A stretch of DNA of 20,618 bases from Micrococcales bacterium. GTDB taxonomy: Bacteria; Actinomycetota; Actinomycetes; Actinomycetales; Dermatophilaceae. How positions within the stretch are numbered: position 1 is the stretch's first letter; every line of letters starts with the position of its first letter. The position numbers and the translations under genes are program-made. Shown here in pieces: positions 1 to 6,331 of this stretch. Location: the NCBI GenBank assembly GCA_003157445.1, contig PMJN01000230.1, forward strand, positions 1-20,618, read 5' to 3'. Below the pieces are notes generated by a model. It saw only the letters and a program-made list of their open reading frames with translations, did no database searches and was not told where the DNA came from.

Positions 1-548
1 AGCTGGCCCGCGCGAGCGTCGAGTCCTTGGCCGAGAACACCTCGGATGCCGTCGTGGCGCCGCTGCTGTGGGGGGCGGTCGCCGGCGTCCCGGGGTTGCT
101 CGGCTACCGGGCTGTCAACACCCTCGATGCCATGGTGGGATACCGCTCGCAACGCTATCTGCGGTTCGGGTGGGCCTCGGCGCGTCTGGACGACCTGCTC
201 AATCTCGTCCCGGCCAGGGTCGCGGCGGCCCTGACTGTTGTCGCGGCGCCAGTGGTCGGTGGGAGCTGTGTTGATGCGTGGAGGATCTGGAGCAGGGACG
301 GGTCCCGACACCCGAGTCCCAACGCGGGACTGGTGGAGGCAGCAAGTGCTGGCGCCCTGGGCGTGACCATCGGTGGCTCCAACATGTACGACGGATCCCC
401 TGAGGACCGTGGGACCCTGGGCGACGGGCCGGCGGTCGTCGTGGCGGATCTGGGACGCGCGGTGCGGCTGTCGCAGGCCGTGGGCTTCGCAGGCCTCGTG
501 CTGGCGGTCGGTGTGGCAGTGCTGAGGCGAGGTCGTGGGAAGCCTTGA
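1..548 (+). CDS. cbiB: Adenosylcobinamide-phosphate synthase CbiB, C-terminal part (5' end outside window)
   Basis: CbiB is an integral membrane enzyme that joins aminopropanol or its phosphate to adenosylcobyric acid, giving adenosylcobinamide (phosphate). The reading frame is open from the first base (first whole codon at position 3) and opens with [19 protein letters not shown], a block typical of the middle of CbiB, so the gene starts upstream. Further family signatures are the [15 protein letters not shown] stretch, the [19 protein letters not shown] stretch, and a hydrophobic C-terminal segment ending in an Arg-rich tail. The TTG at 27 is internal, not a start. The gene ends 57 bases before the next gene, so they may be co-transcribed. 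Family assignment is secure; the missing N-terminal half cannot be judged. Confidence 0.95.
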   Translation, partial: LARASVESLAENTSDAVVAPLLWGAVAGVPGLLGYRAVNTLDAMVGYRSQRYLRFGWASARLDDLLNLVPARVAAALTVVAAPVVGGSCVDAWRIWSRDGSRHPSPNAGLVEAASAGALGVTIGGSNMYDGSPEDRGTLGDGPAVVVADLGRAVRLSQAVGFAGLVLAVGVAVLRRGRGKP

Positions 549-575
549 AAAGCGCTGCTCGGCGTTGAGCTCTGA

Positions 576-587
576 GGGCTTCGGCCC
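576..587 (+). terminator. Small GGGC-TTCG-GCCC stem-loop after cbiB
   Basis: A perfect 4-bp stem closed by a stable UUCG tetraloop lies in the 57-base gap between cbiB and the acetyltransferase-cbiET gene. No T-tract follows, so it may be an mRNA-stabilising or attenuating hairpin rather than a true intrinsic terminator, or simply chance in GC-rich DNA. Confidence 0.2.
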
Positions 588-605
588 ACCGCCTACGATC
601 TTCGA

Positions 606-2528
606 GTGACTGCCCTCGAGACAACGCCGATCTTCCCCGAGACCACGCTTGCAGCGGAAGATCTGATCCTGCGTCCTTTCACGCCGGCCGATGCCGATGA
701 CGTCACCCAAGCGTGCCAGGACGCCGAGACGCTGCGTTGGCTGCCGCTGCCACGGCCGTATTCCCGGGCCAACGCCGAATGGTTCATCGGTTCCTTCGGA
801 CCCGCTCAACGCGAGTCCGGAGCCGGCATCGTGTTCGCGATCGAGTCCGCCGGGCGGCTCGCTGGTGCGATCGATCTCAAGGGAGTCAACTGGGCCTCCA
901 GGGTTGCCGAGGTGGGCTATTGGGTGGCGCCGTGGGCTCGTGGCCGGGGAGTTGCCCCTCAGGCCACCCGCGCGCTCTCCGAATGGGCAATCCGTAGGCA
1001 CGGCTTCGAACGGGTCCAGCTGTTCGCTGCTGTCGGGAACGTGGCATCCCAGCGAGTCGCGCAGAAGGCAGGATTCGTGCGCGAGGGTGTGGCGCGCAAC
1101 GCGTGCTGCGTGCCTGAGGGCCGGGCGGACACGGTCCTCTTCTCGCTGGTCCCGGCGGACCTGAAGACTGCTGGTGCAGGGGTCATCACGCAGGCAACCG
1201 GTTTGCCCTCCGAGGACTCCGCCGGCTTTGCTCCGTCGTCCGAGCGGTCTGCCTCCCACGGTCACGACATAACCGTCGTCGGGATCGGTGCCGACGGATG
1301 GTCGGGTCTGGCGCAGCCGGCCAGGACCCAGATTGAGATGGCCAAGGTGGTCATCGGCGGCCAGCGTCAGCTCGACCTGTTGCCCGACACCATTGTCGCG
1401 CAGCGGGTTGCCTGGCCTTCCCCCCTGCGGCCGGTCGTTGCCGAGCTGGTCTCCCGCCATCGCTCACGCGCACTGGTCGTCCTGGCCAGCGGCGACCCGA
1501 TGTTCTTCGGCATCGGGCGCGCGCTGGTCGAAGAGGTCGGGCCCCAGAGTCTGCTGGTCCTGCCCCATCCGTCCTCGATCTCGCTGGCATGTGCCCGCCT
1601 GGGCTGGCCGGTCGAGGACGTCGACGTGGTCAGCCTGGTTGGACGGCCGCTCGCATCACTGACGACGAGCCTGCACCAAGGTCGGCGGCTCCTGGTACTG
1701 AGCAGTGATGCAGGGACGCCGGCCGAAGTGGCAAAGCTGTTGCCCGACAAGGGTTTCGGCGGCTCCACCCTGACGGTGCTGGAGCAGCTCGGAGCGTCGG
1801 GCGAGACTCGACGCTCAGGAGTCGCGCAGACCTGGGACGCAGCCCCGGGCGATCCCCTCAACGTGGTGGCGGTCGAGTGCTTGCTGAGTCCGGAGGGCAC
1901 TCGCCTTGGGCTCGCCCCCGGGCTGGCCGACGCGGTATATGAGGACGACGGACAGCTCACCAAACGTGAGGTGCGCGCGGTCACCATCTCTTCCCTGGCA
2001 CCGGCGCCGGGAGAACTGCTGTGGGACATCGGCGGGGGAGCGGGCAGCATCGCTATCGAGTGGATGCGGGCACACAGGACCTGCCGCGCCATCGCGGTCG
2101 AGAGCGACAACGAACGTGCCGCTCGCATCGCACGCAATGCCGAGGCGTTGGGCGTTCCCGGTCTCCGGATCGTGAACGGTCGGGCGCCCACAGCGCTGGC
2201 TGATCTCCCGTCTCCTGATGCGGTATTCATCGGCGGGGGACTGACAACCCAAGGCATGCTCGATGCCGCCTGGGCTGCGCTCAAACCCGGCGGCCGGCTG
2301 GTTGCCAACACCGTCACGCTCGAGTCCGAGGCGTTGTTGGCCCAGTGGTACACCCGTATCGGCGGCGAGCTGATCCGGATAGCCGCCAGCCGGGCGAAGG
2401 CCATGGGTGGCTTCACTGGATGGCACCAGGCCATGCCGGTGACTCAGTGGTCGGTGGCCAAGGCGGCCGACGGCACCACTACGGCCTCATCAACTTCGAA
2501 GGCAGCTCAACGAGCAGGTGAAAGATGA
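606..2528 (+). CDS. cbiET: GNAT acetyltransferase - CbiE - CbiT triple-domain fusion (precorrin-6Y/cobalt-precorrin-7 methylation and decarboxylation)
   Basis: One 640-residue frame holds three domains. Residues about 17-183 are a GNAT N-acetyltransferase of the RimJ/RimL type, with the acetyl-CoA loop RGRGVA at 112-117 and the NVASQRVAQKAGF helix near 145-157. Residues about 184-219 are a Ser/Ala/Gly-rich linker. Residues about 221-430 are CbiE, the C5 methylase, with VVGIGADGW at 224-232 and ASGDPMFFGIG at 294-304. Residues about 443-625 are CbiT, which methylates C15 and decarboxylates the C12 acetate; its SAM motif DIGGGAGS is at 474-481. CbiE-CbiT fusions (CobL) are common, but the GNAT addition is unusual and its substrate is unknown. 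The start is a GTG with a weak ribosome site. I see no credible internal start in the linker. The 3' end overlaps convergent cbiD by 22 bases. Confidence 0.9.
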   Translation: MTALETTPIFPETTLAAEDLILRPFTPADADDVTQACQDAETLRWLPLPRPYSRANAEWFIGSFGPAQRESGAGIVFAIESAGRLAGAIDLKGVNWASRVAEVGYWVAPWARGRGVAPQATRALSEWAIRRHGFERVQLFAAVGNVASQRVAQKAGFVREGVARNACCVPEGRADTVLFSLVPADLKTAGAGVITQATGLPSEDSAGFAPSSERSASHGHDITVVGIGADGWSGLAQPARTQIEMAKVVIGGQRQLDLLPDTIVAQRVAWPSPLRPVVAELVSRHRSRALVVLASGDPMFFGIGRALVEEVGPQSLLVLPHPSSISLACARLGWPVEDVDVVSLVGRPLASLTTSLHQGRRLLVLSSDAGTPAEVAKLLPDKGFGGSTLTVLEQLGASGETRRSGVAQTWDAAPGDPLNVVAVECLLSPEGTRLGLAPGLADAVYEDDGQLTKREVRAVTISSLAPAPGELLWDIGGGAGSIAIEWMRAHRTCRAIAVESDNERAARIARNAEALGVPGLRIVNGRAPTALADLPSPDAVFIGGGLTTQGMLDAAWAALKPGGRLVANTVTLESEALLAQWYTRIGGELIRIAASRAKAMGGFTGWHQAMPVTQWSVAKAADGTTTASSTSKAAQRAGER

Positions 2529-3676
2529 ATCGTCCGGTCGGTGGGGCCGACTGGTCCCGCCCGACCGACGATCACCCCGGCCCGGTCGATGCAGATGGTG
2601 TCCACGGTGACCGGTGCCCCGTGGAGAATCAGCAAGGCGGCGTCCCGTGCAGCGACGGCGACGGCATCACCCAGCGGCATACCCTCGGCCTGACACATCT
2701 GCAGCGCGCCTAGCCCGGTGCGTGCAGCACTGACCGAAGCGGCAAGCGCGGGGCCGGCGCCTGCGCCACGCGCCAGCTCAGCCAGGAACGTTGTGTCGAC
2801 CTGCGAACGACCGGAGTGCAGATCCATGTGCCCTGCGGCGAGCTTGGACATCTTGGCGAACCCACCGGCAATGGTCAGCCGGGGGACCGGATGCCGTTTG
2901 AGGTACTTGAGTACCGCTCCGGCGAAGTCGCCCATGTCCAGAAGCGCCTCGTTGGGTAAGGCGTACTCGCCCCTTACGAGGCGCTCCGAGGTTGAACCGG
3001 TGCAGCCGGCGACATGAGGGTGCCCCAGGGCGACTGCGACGTCAATACCCATGCGGATGCTGTCGATCCACGCCGAACAGGAGTAGGGCACGACGATCCC
3101 GGTCGTGCCCAGGATCGACAGGCCACCCACAATGCCGAGCCGCGGGTTCCATGTCTTGCGGGCCAGCTCCTCACCGTGGTCGACCGAGATCTCGATGGCA
3201 ACGTCCGCCGATCGACCATGTTGTGAGGCGAGGGACTCCACAGCCTCGCGCATCATCTGACGTGGAACCGGGTTGATCGCCGGCTCACCTTCTGGCAGGG
3301 GCAGGCCCGGCAGCGTGATGGTGCCGACGCCAGGGCCTGCGAAGAACAGCACCCCCGAGCCGGGGGCGCCGTGACGGACGGTTGAGCGGACCAGGGCCAG
3401 GTGGGTCACGTCGGGGTCATCGCCCGCGTCCTTGACTATGGCGGCCATGGCGAAGCCGTCGCCCAGCTCTTCACGGGCCAGGGCGAACGACGGTTGCTGT
3501 CCTTTGGGCAAGGTGATCGACACCGGATCAGGGAACTCGCCGGTCAGCAGGGCGGTGTATGCCGCGGTCGTCGCAGCGGTCGCACAGGCTCCGGTGGTCC
3601 AGCCAGAGCGCAGACCGGTCCGTTTGAGCTGTGCCTCCCTACCACCCACGGTGCCCTTTCCTCTCGTCTCGGACAT
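2507..3676 (-). CDS. cbiD: Cobalt-precorrin-5B C1-methyltransferase CbiD
   Basis: CbiD methylates C1 of cobalt-precorrin-5B in the oxygen-independent pathway, using SAM without a classical methylase fold. The 389-residue product has the family hallmarks: the N-terminal SGWTTGACATAATTAA block (about residues 24-39), KDAGDDPDVTH (about 82-92), and GVGTITLPGLPLPEGEPAIN (about 116-135) followed by PVPRQMM. The frame stays open far upstream to 4120, but that part lies opposite cobK and lacks family sequence. I place the start at the ATG at 3676. An equally good candidate is the GTG at 3649, which has a strong GAGGAAAGGG ribosome site just upstream and would shorten the protein by nine residues. 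The gene is divergent from cobK and tail-to-tail with cbiET. Confidence 0.93.
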   Translation of the reverse strand: MSETRGKGTVGGREAQLKRTGLRSGWTTGACATAATTAAYTALLTGEFPDPVSITLPKGQQPSFALAREELGDGFAMAAIVKDAGDDPDVTHLALVRSTVRHGAPGSGVLFFAGPGVGTITLPGLPLPEGEPAINPVPRQMMREAVESLASQHGRSADVAIEISVDHGEELARKTWNPRLGIVGGLSILGTTGIVVPYSCSAWIDSIRMGIDVAVALGHPHVAGCTGSTSERLVRGEYALPNEALLDMGDFAGAVLKYLKRHPVPRLTIAGGFAKMSKLAAGHMDLHSGRSQVDTTFLAELARGAGAGPALAASVSAARTGLGALQMCQAEGMPLGDAVAVAARDAALLILHGAPVTVDTICIDRAGVIVGRAGPVGPTDRTIHLSPAR

Positions 3677-3709
3677 CAGGGCGCTGCGCCGTGGTGGGGA
3701 GCAGGCAGG

Positions 3710-4471
3710 ATGGTGGTCGTGAACGTGACGCCGCGACTCCTGATCCTGGGCGGCACGACCGAGGCACGCAACCTTGCCGAGCGTCTCGTCGCCCGCGGCA
3801 AGGTTGACGTCGTCAGCTCGCTGGCCGGCCGGGTCGCCAGTCCTGGTATGCCGCCCGGCCAGGTCCGCATCGGAGGGTTCGACGGCGCGACGGGACTCAT
3901 GGAGTGGATCCGGGCGCACGGCATACGGGCTGTCATAGATGCCACCCATCCTTTCGCCGCCACGATGAGCTGGAATGCTGCCGCTGCAGCTGCCGCCTCT
4001 CATGTTCCCCTGCTGGCGCTCCGGCGCACAGCCTGGGCCCCCGGCGAGGGCGACCGATGGCACGAAGCGACGTCCCTGGGGCACGCGGCACTGATGCTGC
4101 CAGAACTGGGAAACCGGCATTTCCTGACCATCGGCCGGCAGGGCGTCTCGTCCTTCGCGGACGTGTCGGGTGCCTGGTTCCTGGTTCGCTCCATCGACCC
4201 GCCCGATGAGCCCACCCCGCCACAGATGGAGCTGCTGCTCGATCGGGGGCCCTATTGGCTGGAAACCGAGATCCTACTCATGCGTGGTCGCCGGATCGAC
4301 ACCGTCATCACCAAGAACAGCGGCGGCGCGGCAACGGCCGCGAAACTGATCGCAGCGCGCGAGCTCGGTCTTCCAGTGGTGATGGTGCAGCGTCCTGCGA
4401 CCCCCGGAGGGGTCCCGGAGGTCGCGGACGTACAAGGCGTCCTCGAGTGGGTTGACGCCCAGATACGTTGA
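3710..4471 (+). CDS. cobK: Precorrin-6A (cobalt-precorrin-6A) reductase CobK/CbiJ
   Basis: This enzyme reduces the C18-C19 double bond of (cobalt-)precorrin-6A using NADPH. The 253-residue product has the nucleotide-binding GGTTEAR motif at residues 14-20, DATHPFAATMSWNA in the middle and the C-terminal TKNSGGAATAAKLIAARELG block followed by a VVMVQRP strand, all typical of CobK. I chose the ATG at 3710 because the family start lies a few residues before the LLILGG strand; the GTG at 3719 is an alternative. The frame is open upstream to about 3401, but that stretch is antisense to cbiD and is not family-like. Only 33 bases separate this start from the cbiD start, so at least one promoter must lie inside the opposite coding region. 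Confidence 0.93.
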   Translation: MVVVNVTPRLLILGGTTEARNLAERLVARGKVDVVSSLAGRVASPGMPPGQVRIGGFDGATGLMEWIRAHGIRAVIDATHPFAATMSWNAAAAAAASHVPLLALRRTAWAPGEGDRWHEATSLGHAALMLPELGNRHFLTIGRQGVSSFADVSGAWFLVRSIDPPDEPTPPQMELLLDRGPYWLETEILLMRGRRIDTVITKNSGGAATAAKLIAARELGLPVVMVQRPATPGGVPEVADVQGVLEWVDAQIR

Positions 4472-4540
4472 GCCGCAGCAAACTCGTGAGAAAGCTGCAC
4501 CCAGTTGCCGAAGACCTGATGAGGGGACTCACGGGGGTGC

Positions 4541-5182
4541 TCACTCTTCTTCGCTGGCGATCGCATTCAGGGCCCCGCACGTGATCGCGCTACCGCCCCG
4601 ACGGCCGTGAACGACGACGAAGCTCAGGCCGAGGTCGTTGTCGACTAGTGCTTGCTTGGACTCTGCTGCGCCGATGAACCCCACCGGGATACCGAGGACG
4701 GCGGCTGGGCGGATGTCGATGTCCCGCAATACCTCCAGCAGATGGAACAGGGCCGTGGGTGCGTTGCCGATCGCGATGACGGCACCATCGAGGCGGTCCG
4801 CCCACAGTTCGACCGAGGCGGCTGTGCGGGTGTTGCCCATCTCAAGAGCGAGGTCGGCAACCCCAGGGTCCGACAGGGCGCAGATGACCTTGTTGTCCGC
4901 GGGCAGACGCCGGCGGGTTATCCCGCTGGCGACCATCTGCGCGTCGCACAGGATCGGGGCGCCACCGCGCAGGGCGGCGCGTGCCTGCAGGATCGCACCG
5001 GGGGAGAACGCGATGTCGTCGACGAGATCCACCATGCCGCAGGCATGGATCATCCGGACCGCGACCTGCGACTCCTCGGGAGAGAACCGGCTCAGGTCTG
5101 CCTGGGCCCTGATCGTGGCGAAGGACCGGCGATAGATCTCGGCGCCGTTCTTCTCGTACTCGTGCACGGGATGGGAGGCCAT
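4541..5182 (-). CDS. cbiC: Precorrin-8X methylmutase CbiC/CobH
   Basis: CbiC moves a methyl group from C11 to C12 of (cobalt-)precorrin-8, forming (hydrogeno)cobyrinic acid. From the ATG at 5182 the product has 213 residues, the usual family length. It contains the N-terminal GAEIYRRSFATIR block, the catalytic His in RMIHACGM (about His46), the DAQMVASGITRRRLP stretch, the IGNAPTALFHLLE stretch, and the GIPVGFIGAAESK block near the C-terminus. In-frame starts at 5194 and 5236 would add residues not seen in relatives, and none has a clear ribosome site. The gene is transcribed away from the riboswitch, so its promoter must lie in the same 110-base divergent region. It converges on cobK with a 69-base gap containing only a weak GCAGC/GCTGC inverted repeat. 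Confidence 0.94.
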   Translation of the reverse strand: MASHPVHEYEKNGAEIYRRSFATIRAQADLSRFSPEESQVAVRMIHACGMVDLVDDIAFSPGAILQARAALRGGAPILCDAQMVASGITRRRLPADNKVICALSDPGVADLALEMGNTRTAASVELWADRLDGAVIAIGNAPTALFHLLEVLRDIDIRPAAVLGIPVGFIGAAESKQALVDNDLGLSFVVVHGRRGGSAITCGALNAIASEEE

Positions 5183-5292
5183 GACCCGGAGCATATCCGC
5201 GGCACTTCGGCGGCTCGACCGGCTTATTGGTCCCATCACGGCCCCGCTTGCTATGCTCCGGCGCGGAGTCCTCTTCTTGGGCTCCAACCGCC

Positions 5293-5407
5293 GAAGACGG
5301 CACATTTCAGAGGAAGCCGGTGTGAATCCGGCGCGGTCCCGCCACTGTGACCATCGCTCATCATCCTTCGGGAAGAGCGACGGAAGTCAGGAACTCTTGC
5401 CGTCTTC
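5293..5407 (+). ncRNA. Adenosylcobalamin riboswitch aptamer
   Basis: The segment has the cobalamin riboswitch core in order. A 10-bp P1 stem is perfect: GAAGACGGCA at 5293-5302 pairs with TGCCGTCTTC at 5398-5407. Next come the AGAGGAA box, the hairpin GCCGG-TGTGAAT-CCGGC at 5316-5332, the hallmark GCGGTCCCGCCACTGTGA, a TCGCTC/GAGCGA stem at 5354-5359 and 5375-5380, and the AGTCAGGA box. It reads on the plus strand toward the cobN remnant and cobO operon. Known members repress downstream genes when adenosylcobalamin is abundant. A possible promoter upstream is TTGGTC at 5227 with TATGCT at 5252, but the 19-base spacing is long and this is uncertain. Confidence 0.96.
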
Positions 5408-5408
5408 A

Positions 5409-5435
5409 CCTGCCCGGGGCGAGGACCCCAGGAAG
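5409..5435 (+). promoter_or_regulatory. Putative riboswitch expression platform: hairpin that hides a ribosome binding site
   Basis: Directly after the P1 stem, CCTG at 5409-5412 can pair with CAGG at 5429-5432, and GGG near 5416-5419 can pair with CCC at 5426-5428. The paired CAGG is part of the ribosome site AGGAAG (5430-5435), which lies nine bases before the TTG at 5445. No T-tract follows. The arrangement fits control of translation initiation rather than termination. Pairings were found by eye and not folded computationally. Confidence 0.5.
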
Positions 5436-5444
5436 AAGTGCGCC

Positions 5445-5717
5445 TTGATCCTGTTCTTGCCGTCTGACATCGATCCGTTGAGCGTCCGCGCGGTCCGTAA
5501 GGTCGTGCCGTATTGCAACACCAGTCCCGCACGTCCCTTGGACGACCTGTCTGCCCTCGTTGAGGGGGCGGACCTGGCGGTCTTGCGCTTCCTTCCTCGT
5601 GGAGGCCGTGCCTCCCATGGAAGCCTGGACGCCCCCTTGGTCGCCTCCTGTTCCTGCTTCGGCGAGATCGCCGCACGCACCTGCACAGCTATCGCTCGCG
5701 AAAGGTGCGACCCCTGA
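5445..5717 (+). pseudogene. Truncated 5' remnant of cobN (N-terminal about 70 residues only)
   Basis: The frame reads LILFLPSDIDPLSVRA and continues through PARPLDDLSALVEGADLAVL to RGGRASHGSLDAPLVAS. This matches the opening of actinobacterial CobN proteins in order and spacing: the LLLS-D-D-L-ARA start, then PAR-DDLPALLDGADLVVVRLLGG, then GLDALLAS. After about residue 70 (near 5650) the similarity stops and about 20 unrelated residues lead to a TGA at 5715-5717. Intact CobN has well over 1,000 residues, so this is a remnant or an internally deleted gene. It starts with TTG behind an AGGAAG site directly under riboswitch control, and its stop overlaps the cobO start as TGATG, so it may still be translated and coupled to cobO. 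Homology is from memory of the family and needs alignment. Confidence 0.7.
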
Positions 5718-6331
5718 TGCCACAAGGACAGCCGGAACAGGTTCCTGCCGATGGTCTGACCACCCGGAGGCGTCGCAACCGGCCACTGACGATCGTCCAC
5801 ACGGGCGAGATGAAGGGCAAGTCCACCGCAGCATTCGGTCTGGCGCTGCGCGGGTGGAACCAGGGCTGGAACATCGGCGTGTTCCAGTTCGTGAAGTCAG
5901 CCAAATGGAAGGTCGGCGAGGAGAGCGCCCTGCTCGCGCTGGGCGGACTCCATACCTCCCAAGGCCTCGGCGGTCCCGTCGAGTGGCACAAGATGGGCGA
6001 AGGCTGGAGCTGGACCCGCAAGCAAGGCACGGACGAGGATCACGAGGCGGCGGCCGTGGAGGGCTGGCGCGAGATCCAGCGACGCCTCGCGGCTCAGACC
6101 CACGACCTCTACGTGCTCGACGAGTTCACCTACCCGATGAAGTGGGGCTGGATCGACGTCGATGAGGTCGTGGCGACCCTGCGCGACCGTCCCGGTCACC
6201 AGCACGTCGTCATCACCGGTCGCGACGCTGCCCCCGCCCTGATCCATGCGGCCGACCTGGTCACCGAGATGACCAAGATCAAGCACCCGATGGACGCCGG
6301 ACAAAAAGGCCAGCGGGGCATCGAGTGGTGA
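5717..6331 (+). CDS. cobO: Cob(I)yrinic acid a,c-diamide adenosyltransferase CobO
   Basis: CobO transfers the adenosyl group of ATP to the reduced cobalt of cobyrinic acid a,c-diamide. The 204-residue product opens MPQGQPEQVPADGLTTRRRR, the N-terminus expected for actinobacterial CobO, which favours the ATG at 5717 over the GTG at 5705. The ATP loop is GEMKGKSTAA at residues 30-39, followed by FGLALRGWNQGW, FQFVKSAKWKVGEE, LYVLDEFTYPMKWGW and the C-terminal TEMTKIKHPMDAGQKGQRGI block, all diagnostic. A GAAAGG site sits 11 bases upstream. The start overlaps the stop of the cobN remnant (TGATG), and the end overlaps cobB. It is the first intact gene of the riboswitch operon. Confidence 0.96.
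   Translation: MPQGQPEQVPADGLTTRRRRNRPLTIVHTGEMKGKSTAAFGLALRGWNQGWNIGVFQFVKSAKWKVGEESALLALGGLHTSQGLGGPVEWHKMGEGWSWTRKQGTDEDHEAAAVEGWREIQRRLAAQTHDLYVLDEFTYPMKWGWIDVDEVVATLRDRPGHQHVVITGRDAAPALIHAADLVTEMTKIKHPMDAGQKGQRGIEW

Noticed and set aside
1367..2434. Long open frame on the minus strand opposite the acetyltransferase-cbiET gene
   Set aside because: It lies entirely opposite a well-conserved gene, has Ser/Pro/Arg-rich composition and no recognisable domain; a typical antisense shadow in GC-rich DNA.
3677..4120. N-terminal extension of cbiD by 148 residues
   Set aside because: The extension runs antisense to the conserved 5' half of cobK and contains no CbiD-like sequence.
4472..4540. Possible terminator between convergent cobK and cbiC
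   Set aside because: Only a 5-bp GCAGC/GCTGC repeat around a 14-base loop was found, with no T-tract; too weak to call.
5807..5836. CobO ATP loop GEMKGKST with Met in place of a glycine, as a sign of inactivation
   Set aside because: The lysine and hydroxyl residue that bind phosphate are kept, the rest of the protein is fully conserved, and I believe this variant also occurs in other actinobacterial CobO proteins.
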